Assembly: GCA_021161105.1 (NCBI GenBank)
Contig: JAGHBG010000122.1
Span: forward strand, 1 to 12,160
Reading direction: 5' to 3'
Length of the DNA: 12,160 bases
Origin: Thermotogaceae bacterium
Lineage (GTDB): Bacteria; Thermotogota; Thermotogae; Thermotogales; Thermotogaceae
Below the pieces are notes generated by a model. That model was not told where the DNA came from. It saw only the letters and a program-made list of their open reading frames with translations, and did no database searches. Shown here piece after piece: positions 1-5,895 of this stretch (position 1 is its first letter; every line of letters starts with the position of its first letter). The position numbers were made by a program, and so were the translations under genes.

Positions 1-521
1 AGGCTAAGCAGATAATAGAAGAAGCTGAGAAGAAAGCTGAGAAGATAACTTTAAAAGCGGAAGAGGAAGCTAAAAAACTTTTAGAGGAAAATAGATTAGC
101 TTATAAAAAAGAGATAGAAGCTACAAAAGCTGAAAGAGAGAGACTGAAAAGTATTGCATCATCACTTTCGTCTCTTTTTGAGGCTGAAATTAGACGATTG
201 TCAGAAATGATGCTTCCAATAGTTAAGGTTATGCTTAAAAAGATTTTGGAAAAGGAATCCGATGAAGAGTTAATTTTGAGAAGAATTCAATCCGTGCTTT
301 CAAAAATTTATGATACATCCACGATAATTCTTAAAATTAATCCCGCCGACTTAAAAATTGTAGAGCATGTGAAGGATTCATTACCTTCGAATATTGAGAT
401 ACAGCCAGATCCATCAATCGAGCCAGGCGGCGTTATAGTGGAAAGTCATCTGGGAATAATGGATAAAACAACCTCTTTTCAATGGAAAATTGTAGAGGAT
501 ATAATTGACGAAATTTTGTGA
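1..521 (+). CDS. fliH: FliH-like flagellar export protein, C-terminal part (5' end outside window)
   Basis: The reading frame is open from the left edge (first full codon at base 3), so the gene begins upstream and the ATG at 198 is only an internal Met. About 172 residues are visible. The first ~50 are rich in Ala, Glu and Lys and look like a long charged coiled coil, as in the FliH stalk. The C-terminal part reads like the FliH/SctL peripheral-stalk domain: a stretch like 'LKINPADLKIVEH', then 'PDPSIEPGGVIVES..GIMD' and a final amphipathic helix. In the family, FliH binds the export ATPase FliI and regulates type III export at the flagellar base. V-type ATPase subunit E has a similar architecture and is the main alternative, but the DPSxxPGG...D pattern favours FliH. 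The next gene is not fliI. It follows after 18 nt, so it is probably in the same transcript. Confidence 0.78.
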   Translation, partial: AKQIIEEAEKKAEKITLKAEEEAKKLLEENRLAYKKEIEATKAERERLKSIASSLSSLFEAEIRRLSEMMLPIVKVMLKKILEKESDEELILRRIQSVLSKIYDTSTIILKINPADLKIVEHVKDSLPSNIEIQPDPSIEPGGVIVESHLGIMDKTTSFQWKIVEDIIDEIL

Positions 522-539
522 AGAAGGAGGCGATTTTGA

Positions 540-2261
540 ATGGAATGGGACTTTTCGCATCTTTACAACTCCGATAAAGAGGCATTTAATGACATTGAAA
601 GTGCCATTGAAGAGTCTCAGATTATTCTTCATAAACTTGAAAGTATAAATGACACATCTTCTCATGAGGATGTTGCAAATATACTTGAAAGACTTGAAAA
701 AATTTTGATAAAAGCTTTTAAAGCTGAGCAGTATGCTTCACTTAAGTTTTCCAAAAACATGAGGGACGAATCTTCTCAGAAAATGTATGGGGTAATAAGA
801 AACAAGGCAGTTCAAATAGAGCAAATTTTAGCAGTAATGAAAGCGAAGTTTGCGAAAGTTTCTGATAAAACCCTGAAAAGCTGGGCCGAGAAACTCACTG
901 ATTACAGGAAAGTTTTTGAGAGAATAATTGAAGAGAAGAAGCATATTCTCTCTGAGGATGCGGAGAGGATTCTTGCAACATTTTCAAACACAAGAAGATA
1001 CGGAGTTGCTGATCTTTACGAGAAGATTACTTCATCGTATATCTTTGAAATTGATGGAAAAAAGATGACAGGAGAACAGGTAAGAGCTTTAAGATACCAT
1101 CCTGATTCACAAGTTAGAAGAAAAGCTATGAAAATATTTTTTAAAAAATATGAACAGGATAAACTAACTATTGAGGGATTGTACAATCTTGTAGTAAAGG
1201 ATTGGGATATGGAGGCAAGATTGAGAAATTATCCTGCTCCAATTTCTATGAGGAACTTTGAAAATGAAACTGACGACGAAACGGTTCAAAGGCTTATTGA
1301 TGTAACTACTGAAAATACAAAACTTGTTCAAAAATACTATAAGTGGAAAGCTGAGTATTTAGGTGAGGAGCTAACACTTGCAGATATATACGCTCCTCTT
1401 TTAAAAGGTACAAAGGAATATTCTTTTGAAGACGCTAAAAGAATAGTTCTTGATGCGTATTATGAATTTTCCAGAGATATAGGAAAAGTAGTAGAAAGTT
1501 TCTTTGAAGAAAGACGAATAGACGTATTTCCTGCAGAGGGCAAAAGAGGCGGAGCTTTCTGTTCCTACAGCATTCCTAATTACAAGCCATATGTTTTGTT
1601 GAATTTCACCGGAAAGATTAGAGATGTTATGACACTTGCGCATGAACTTGGTCACGGTGTCCACGGTACACTTTCGTCAAAACAGAACATTTATAACTAC
1701 CATACACCTCTTACGATGGCAGAGATAGCATCAGTTTTTGGAGAATTTTTAGTTTTTGACAAACTGCGAAAAGAACTTGAAGGAGAAGAAAGGAAAGCAT
1801 TTATAGCTTCCAAGATCGAGGATATCTTTGCTACAATGTTCAGGCAAAGCATGTTTGCAAGGTTTGAAATGAAAGCTCATGAAGTGATCGAAAAAGAAGG
1901 ATTTGCTTCTTATGAGCAGCTTTCAAATGTATATAGAAATGAACTTGAAGTAATGTTTGGAGATAGTGTTAAGATCACAGAAGAATATCATAAAGAATGG
2001 AGTTCAATTCCTCATATATTCTTTGCACCGTTTTATGTATATGCTTATAACTTTGCTAATGCTCTGGTGATAGCCCTTTATCAGAAATATCTGGAGGAAG
2101 GCACACGTTTTGTGCCGAAATACATAAAGCTGCTTGAAAGTGGAGGCAAAGGTAAACCTGAAAAGCTTTTGGAAGAAGTAGGAGTAAACTTGAGAGATGA
2201 AAATTTCTGGCAAAAGGCTTTTGATTATATTGACTCTTTAATTAAGGAGGTAGTTGCATGA
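540..2261 (+). CDS. pepF: M3B family oligoendopeptidase F
   Basis: A 573-residue zinc metallopeptidase, the usual length for the M3B/PepF group. The zinc site is HELGH at residues 368-372, with the third ligand probably Glu395 in 'MAEIAS', 23 residues after the second His, as in M3 enzymes. The substrate-side signature 'GKRGGAF' precedes it, and the late 'HIFFAPFYVYAYNFA' segment (about residues 488-505) matches the conserved Tyr/His region that lines the M3 active site. No signal peptide or membrane segment is seen, so it should be cytoplasmic and degrade short peptides from protein turnover or uptake. The ATG at 540 is supported by AAGGAGG at 524-530 with a 9-nt spacer. It sits 18 nt after the fliH-like gene, and its stop overlaps the coaX start by 4 nt (ATGA), implying translational coupling. 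The family call is secure; the precise substrates cannot be read from sequence. Confidence 0.95.
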   Translation: MEWDFSHLYNSDKEAFNDIESAIEESQIILHKLESINDTSSHEDVANILERLEKILIKAFKAEQYASLKFSKNMRDESSQKMYGVIRNKAVQIEQILAVMKAKFAKVSDKTLKSWAEKLTDYRKVFERIIEEKKHILSEDAERILATFSNTRRYGVADLYEKITSSYIFEIDGKKMTGEQVRALRYHPDSQVRRKAMKIFFKKYEQDKLTIEGLYNLVVKDWDMEARLRNYPAPISMRNFENETDDETVQRLIDVTTENTKLVQKYYKWKAEYLGEELTLADIYAPLLKGTKEYSFEDAKRIVLDAYYEFSRDIGKVVESFFEERRIDVFPAEGKRGGAFCSYSIPNYKPYVLLNFTGKIRDVMTLAHELGHGVHGTLSSKQNIYNYHTPLTMAEIASVFGEFLVFDKLRKELEGEERKAFIASKIEDIFATMFRQSMFARFEMKAHEVIEKEGFASYEQLSNVYRNELEVMFGDSVKITEEYHKEWSSIPHIFFAPFYVYAYNFANALVIALYQKYLEEGTRFVPKYIKLLESGGKGKPEKLLEEVGVNLRDENFWQKAFDYIDSLIKEVVA

Positions 2262-3022
2262 ATCTATACATAGACGTAGGAAACACTCACACAGTGTTTG
2301 GTGTCAAGATAAACAACAAGTTCTTGAGATGGCGCCTTGCTACAGGAAGGTATGAAACAGAAGATGAAATATTTTCTAACATAAAACCTTTATTTGAAAG
2401 CAAAGATATAGATTTTGCTAATATTGAAAGCGTTGTTATTTCTTCAGTGGTTCCTTCGCTCGATTATATATTCAAAAGATTTGCAGAGAAGTTTTTCAAT
2501 ATAGAACCTCTTTTTGTAGTTGCTGATGATAAATGTGAAGTAAAATGGCCTGTTGAAGATCCAAAGGAAATTGGTGCAGATAGGGTTGCTAATGTTATAG
2601 GAGCATTTTATGAATATGGAAAAAACGCGATAGTTATTGACTGCGGAACAGCTATAACTGTTGATGTTCTCCACAAAGGAGAATTTCTGGGTGGAAGTAT
2701 AACCCCAGGAATTTTAACCATGCTTTATTCATTGTTTAAGAATGCTGCAAAACTTCCTTTAATAAACCTTGACGAGGTGCCGAAAAGTTCCATTGGGAAA
2801 AATACCGCAGACAACATAAAAATAGGCATATTAAAAGTTCTTGCCTATGGTTTGAATCAGGTTGTTGAAGACATTAAAAACGAGCTTTCAGCTGACATGA
2901 AGGTAATTGTGACTGGTGGCCAATCCAAGATAATATTACCTATCTTAAAATATGGCATATATGATCCAGACATAACGTTAAAAGGAATGGAATGGTATAG
3001 AAGGTTCCATGAGAAGAATTAA
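2258..3022 (+). CDS. coaX: Type III pantothenate kinase
   Basis: A 254-residue ASKHA-fold kinase that phosphorylates pantothenate to 4'-phosphopantothenate, the first step of coenzyme A synthesis. The family motifs are all visible: DVGNT at residues 6-10 (phosphate 1), GADRVAN from residue 106, DCGTAITVD from Asp128 (phosphate 2), 'GGSITPG' after it, and 'VTGGQ' near the C-terminus. Length is normal for the family. Type III enzymes are characteristically not feedback-inhibited by CoA and use a monovalent cation; that is family knowledge, not visible here. The start overlaps the pepF stop by 4 nt, and AAGGAGG at 2244-2250 lies inside the end of pepF with a 7-nt spacer. The 3' end overlaps the radical SAM gene by 14 nt. 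No biotin-ligase fusion is present. Confidence 0.96.
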   Translation: MNLYIDVGNTHTVFGVKINNKFLRWRLATGRYETEDEIFSNIKPLFESKDIDFANIESVVISSVVPSLDYIFKRFAEKFFNIEPLFVVADDKCEVKWPVEDPKEIGADRVANVIGAFYEYGKNAIVIDCGTAITVDVLHKGEFLGGSITPGILTMLYSLFKNAAKLPLINLDEVPKSSIGKNTADNIKIGILKVLAYGLNQVVEDIKNELSADMKVIVTGGQSKIILPILKYGIYDPDITLKGMEWYRRFHEKN

Positions 3023-4376
3023 GGCTCTTTTAGTAAATCCCGTTATTCATGATTTTGCTGCCTATGATTTCTGGCTAAAACCTTTGGGGCTCCTTTACGT
3101 GGGAGCCTTTCTTTCTCATATCGGTTTTGAAGTTCACCTGATTGACCTTTTGAACAGGCATGAGCCGGATATTGAAAAATTTGTAAAAGTCCCAAAGGAT
3201 AAATATTACGGAACCGGAAAATTCCCCGCAGAAGAAATAGAAAAACCGGATGTTTTATCGAATATTCCAAGAAGGTTCAAGAGATATGGAGCACCTCCAG
3301 AGTATTTAGAATATAAGATAAAAGAAATAGGAAAAGTCGATGTTGTTTTTGTCACATCTGTTATGACATATTGGTATCATGGTGTTTGGGAAACGATAAA
3401 GTTCATTAAAACTCTTACAGATGCTCCGGTTATCCTTGGCGGAATATACACCAATATACTACCGAACCATGCTGTGAGAAGTCCCGCGGATTTCGTCTTT
3501 TCCTCAAATCACCTTGAGCTTTTACCGAAGTTTCTGAAAGATAAATTGAGTATAGAAACAAATGATCCTCCTATAGAATGGTTCGAAGACCTTGATCCCG
3601 CTTATTTCCTTTACAAAAAGGTTGGTTATCTTGTTTTTACAACTTCTATAGGTTGTCCTTTCAAATGTACATATTGCATAACTCCTATCATGTGGGAAAA
3701 ACATAGAAGAAGGTCCGAGGAAAAGATAATTGATGCAATAGAAAAGTACCTGGATATGTTCCATGTTGAAGATATCGCATTCTTTGATGATGCCTTTTTG
3801 ATGAGCAAAGGTAGAGCGAAAAAGCTTTTGAGTCTTCTGATAGAGAGAAAGTTAAACAAGAGGGTGAGGTTTCATCTTCCGAATGGTATTCATGCACGGT
3901 TTGTTGATGAAGAGGTAGCATGCCTTTTATATGAAGCAAATTTCAAAACAATAAAACTTGGTTATGAGACTTCTGGGGAACTTCAGGAAAGAACTGGAGG
4001 TAAAGTTTTTGATTCTGATCTTGAGAAAGCAGTAGAATTTTTGAAGGAAGCGGGTTTTACTCACAAAGAAGTCGCTGCCTACGTCCTTATAAACATGCCA
4101 GAACAGAGGTTAGAGGATATAATAAACGCACTTTATTTTGTAAATTCTCTTAAGATAAAAATAAATTTAAACGAATATACTCCAATTCCAGGAACTCCAG
4201 ATTGGCACGAATTGACCAAAAAGGGCACCTTTCAAAAAGATATTGACCCTCTTCTTTTAAACAACACCATCTTACCATTCTGGTGGAAGTATGGTATGAG
4301 CAAAAGTGAGGTTGAGTACGCAAAAAAGCTCACAAGAGAATTGAATAACAAGCTAAACAACAATTACAGTTTATAA
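3009..4376 (+). CDS. B12-binding-like radical SAM protein
   Basis: A 455-residue radical SAM enzyme. The 4Fe-4S motif CxxxCxxC is at Cys216, Cys220 and Cys223 ('CPFKCTYC'), inside an SPASM-free TIM-barrel-like core that carries 'FFDDAF', 'IKLGYETSG' and 'YTPIPGTP', all typical of the B12-domain class. The N-terminal ~190 residues resemble the Rossmann-like cobalamin-binding domain ('LLVNP...LGLLYVGAFL...GFEVHLIDLL', then 'VILGG'). No DxHxxG is visible, which is common in radical SAM B12-like domains, so cobalamin use is unproven. An insertion of roughly 55 residues (about 52-107, with 'YYGTGKFPAEEI' and 'RRFKRYGAPPEYLEYK') splits that domain. Substrate is unknown; relatives include methyltransferases and ring-modifying enzymes. 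The start overlaps coaX by 14 nt and has only a weak AGAAGG (2999-3004), so translation may depend on coupling. It is the last gene of the unit. Confidence 0.88.
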   Translation: MRRIKALLVNPVIHDFAAYDFWLKPLGLLYVGAFLSHIGFEVHLIDLLNRHEPDIEKFVKVPKDKYYGTGKFPAEEIEKPDVLSNIPRRFKRYGAPPEYLEYKIKEIGKVDVVFVTSVMTYWYHGVWETIKFIKTLTDAPVILGGIYTNILPNHAVRSPADFVFSSNHLELLPKFLKDKLSIETNDPPIEWFEDLDPAYFLYKKVGYLVFTTSIGCPFKCTYCITPIMWEKHRRRSEEKIIDAIEKYLDMFHVEDIAFFDDAFLMSKGRAKKLLSLLIERKLNKRVRFHLPNGIHARFVDEEVACLLYEANFKTIKLGYETSGELQERTGGKVFDSDLEKAVEFLKEAGFTHKEVAAYVLINMPEQRLEDIINALYFVNSLKIKINLNEYTPIPGTPDWHELTKKGTFQKDIDPLLLNNTILPFWWKYGMSKSEVEYAKKLTRELNNKLNNNYSL

Positions 4377-4411
4377 GGCATGCAGTGCAAACTGCTCTTT
4401 TTTCTCTCTTT
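4367..4411 (+). terminator. Probable intrinsic terminator after radical SAM gene
   Basis: CAGTTT (4367-4372, inside the final codons) pairs with AAACTG (4389-4394); an inner GCA/TGC adds to the stem. An alternative fold is GCAGT/ACTGC around a GCAA tetraloop (4382-4395). Both are followed directly by TCTTTTTTCTCTCTTTC. The stem is modest, so termination may be incomplete. It overlaps the stop codon of the preceding gene. Confidence 0.55.
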
Positions 4412-4430
4412 CAATTACTATGAAGATAAA

Positions 4431-4449
4431 GTTTATGGAACTTATAAAC
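4431..4449 (+). repeat. Inverted repeat GTTTAT-N7-ATAAAC between two terminators
   Basis: A perfect 6-bp inverted repeat with a 7-nt loop, in a stretch with no gene between the two terminator-like hairpins. A degenerate direct copy of its left side (AAAGTTTGAAC near 4450-4460) follows it. It has no T-run of its own. It could be an operator or part of a short RNA; the sequence alone does not decide. Confidence 0.4.
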
Positions 4450-4477
4450 AAAGTTTGAACTGTATGTTTTCTATTTA

Positions 4478-4510
4478 GGCCCTATGTAAGGGGCTTTTTC
4501 TTTTTCATTA
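4478..4510 (+). terminator. Second forward terminator-like hairpin
   Basis: GCCCT (4479-4483) can pair with AGGGGC (4489-4494) with one bulged G and a 5-nt loop. It is followed by TTTTTCTTTTTC. The stem is short but GC-rich against an AT-rich background, and the T-run is good. It lies about 100 nt downstream of the first terminator and just upstream of the next promoter, so it probably catches readthrough and insulates the DUF2089 operon. It could instead end a short RNA made between the two hairpins. Confidence 0.55.
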
Positions 4511-4571
4511 TGTCAATACAAATATTTTGTTCCTCTTGACAAATATTTTGCATATGATATAAAATATTTTG
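4511..4571 (+). repeat. Operator-like array: three AAATATTTTG repeats at 21-bp spacing
   Basis: Three identical 10-mers AAATATTTTG start at 4520, 4541 and 4562, exactly 21 bp apart (two helical turns), so a bound protein would face the same side of the DNA at each. The first two share the longer ACAAATATTTTG. The AAATATTT core is self-complementary, which suits a dimeric repressor. The middle copy starts at the last base of the -35 and fills the spacer; the third covers the -10 and start region; the first is just upstream of the -35. An inverted repeat TGTCAA (4511-4516)/TTGACA (4536-4541) also flanks the first copy. Binding would block RNA polymerase. The regulator may be the DUF2089-like product encoded next (inference). 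Confidence 0.65.
4536..4565 (+). promoter_or_regulatory. Sigma-70-type promoter of the DUF2089 operon
   Basis: A consensus -35 TTGACA is at 4536-4541. The -10 is TATAAA at 4558-4563 (16-bp spacer) or TAAAAT at 4560-4565 (18-bp spacer). Transcription would start near 4570-4573, only about 15 nt before the ATG at 4587, so the leader would consist of little more than the GGAGGTGAT ribosome site (4573-4581). The promoter lies inside the 21-bp repeat array and directly after a terminator, which suits an independently controlled unit. Confidence 0.8.
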
Positions 4572-4586
4572 CGGAGGTGATAAAAA

Positions 4587-4961
4587 ATGTTACCGAGATG
4601 TCCAGTGTGTGGAAAAGAAATGGTAGTTACAGAACTTAGATGCGAGGAAGATGAGGTAACCGTTAGAGGCAGATTTACTCCGAGCCCTTTTGACTTTTTA
4701 GACGAAGAAGACATGGAGTTTGTAATACTTTTTTTCCGGGCTAAAGGAAATCTGAAAGAGTTGGAAAGATACACAAAACAAGGCTACTTTGCTCTAAGAG
4801 GGAAACTCGAGAGGATCATAGAAAAGATGGGACTTGAACCGCTACCAAAAGATGGTGAAGAAGAGGAAGAACTAGAAAATGAAGATTTATTTGAAATGAT
4901 AAAGCGTGGCAAAGTTTCCATTGATGATGCGTTGAATATACTGAAGAGGAAAAGGAGGTGA
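4587..4961 (+). CDS. DUF2089-like zinc-ribbon/HTH regulator with C-terminal SHOCT-like motif
   Basis: A 124-residue soluble protein. Residues 3-30 form a zinc-ribbon-like start (CPVCGK at 5-10, then Cys19 and the 'GRF' that follows in DUF2089 proteins). The expected fourth cysteine, three residues after Cys19, is Asp22. Residues 43-83 are helical and match the DUF2089 helix-turn-helix region ('FVILFFRAKGNLKELE...LRGKLERIIEKMG'). An acidic linker (GEEEEELENED, 90-100) leads to 'IKRGKVSIDDALNILKRKRR', a SHOCT-like helical motif with a basic tail. DNA binding is inferred from the HTH-like pattern; the family is largely uncharacterised. It is first in the operon behind a strong GGAGGTGAT, and the repeat array over its promoter suggests autoregulation. 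The stop codon lies within the Shine-Dalgarno of the mini-ORF that follows. Confidence 0.82.
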   Translation: MLPRCPVCGKEMVVTELRCEEDEVTVRGRFTPSPFDFLDEEDMEFVILFFRAKGNLKELERYTKQGYFALRGKLERIIEKMGLEPLPKDGEEEEELENEDLFEMIKRGKVSIDDALNILKRKRR

Positions 4962-4966
4962 GTTTT

Positions 4967-5023
4967 ATGGACAGATATTACTTTCTTCTCTGGATGATTT
5001 GCTGTTCTTTCATGAGAATATGA
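4967..5023 (+). CDS. Candidate 18-residue hydrophobic mini-protein
   Basis: A short ORF, MDRYYFLLWMICCSFMRI, fills most of the gap between the regulator and the bactofilin-like gene. It has a very strong Shine-Dalgarno (AAGGAGGTGAG, 4952-4962) whose GGAGG ends 8 nt before the ATG; this site has no other start codon to serve. The product is strongly hydrophobic with aromatic residues and an adjacent Cys pair, flanked by Arg. At about 13 hydrophobic residues it is short for a full membrane span. It could be a small membrane peptide or a leader whose translation couples the upstream gene to the next ribosome site (5031-5037), 8 nt past its stop. No family is recognised. Confidence 0.5.
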   Translation: MDRYYFLLWMICCSFMRI

Positions 5024-5046
5024 ATACATGAAGGAGGGCGATATAG

Positions 5047-5895
5047 ATGTTTGATGATGTCAAGAAGATTCTTGAGGCAGTGGCAAATAAGGAAATCACA
5101 CAGGAAGAAGCAGAGCTTTTGATAAAGGCTTTGAAAGAGAAAGAAGATAGTTCTAGGTCTAAAAACAAAAAAGAGAAGGAAAAGGAGAAAAAGAAAAAGG
5201 AAAATGTTTTTACTTTAGAAGAAGATCAATTTACGGATGACGATCTTGTGTTGATTTCAGAGCGTGCGGTTATACGAGGAAAAATAGCAGGAGATTTGGC
5301 TTTAATAGAATGTGAGACTGTGTTTTCCGGCGATGTTGCAGGGGATATGGTTATTATAGGAGGAAAAGTTCTTTTTGAGGGAGGAAGGGTAGCTGGAGAT
5401 CTCGTTTCAATTGGAGCATCTGTAAGTGGTGATGAACCAGAGGTTCTTGGAAGCAGAGTTACAATTGGAAATTTTTTGGTAAGAGGAATACTTGCTGCCT
5501 TATCTCCATTATTTAGAGGGATACGCATAGCACCAAAAATGTTTTCACTGAAGGGAGAAGATTTACAGAAATGGGGCAGAGATGTATTTCACGGAGATTC
5601 TTTTCATGTGCCGCATGGGGTGAAAGAAAAAATGATAGGTGTATCCGTAGATATTGCAGCAGTAGATGGAGAGCTTGATGTTGTTTTTATAAAAGCCGAC
5701 GTACTTACAGTAACAGGAAAGTTGATCGCAAAAAATATAAAAGCCGATAAGATAAGAGTAAAACAAGGAGGAATCGTTGAGGCACACAAGATAAATACAG
5801 AAGTTCTGGAAAACTTTGGAGAAGTTAGGGTAAAGGAGCTTTCTGCTGAAAAAGTTTTTGGAAATGCCATAGAGGAGGGAAAAAGCGATGCTTAA
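5047..5895 (+). CDS. Bactofilin-like beta-repeat protein with N-terminal SHOCT-like motif
   Basis: A 282-residue protein with no signal peptide or convincing membrane helix, so probably cytosolic. Residues 1-33 are a SHOCT-like helical motif ('ILEAVANKEITQEEAELLIKAL') of the kind found at the start of YvlB-type proteins. Residues 30-52 are a Lys/Glu-rich basic linker. Residues 65-135 form beta-helix-like repeats in which 'AGD' recurs at 81-83, 98-100 and 116-118, a 17-18 residue period typical of bactofilin/polymer-forming repeats. A ~60-residue insert (137-196, including an amphipathic 'ILAALSPLFRGI') separates this from a second beta-rich block (198-275). It may self-assemble or act as a scaffold for the ABC exporter encoded next; this is inference. 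AAGGAGG at 5031-5037 supports the ATG. The 3' end overlaps the ATPase gene by 8 nt. Confidence 0.72.
   Translation: MFDDVKKILEAVANKEITQEEAELLIKALKEKEDSSRSKNKKEKEKEKKKKENVFTLEEDQFTDDDLVLISERAVIRGKIAGDLALIECETVFSGDVAGDMVIIGGKVLFEGGRVAGDLVSIGASVSGDEPEVLGSRVTIGNFLVRGILAALSPLFRGIRIAPKMFSLKGEDLQKWGRDVFHGDSFHVPHGVKEKMIGVSVDIAAVDGELDVVFIKADVLTVTGKLIAKNIKADKIRVKQGGIVEAHKINTEVLENFGEVRVKELSAEKVFGNAIEEGKSDA

Noticed and set aside
198..521. A 107-codon ORF beginning at ATG 198 as a complete small gene
   Set aside because: The frame is open without a stop from base 3, and the upstream codons form a coherent charged coiled coil, so this Met is internal to a gene that begins outside the window.
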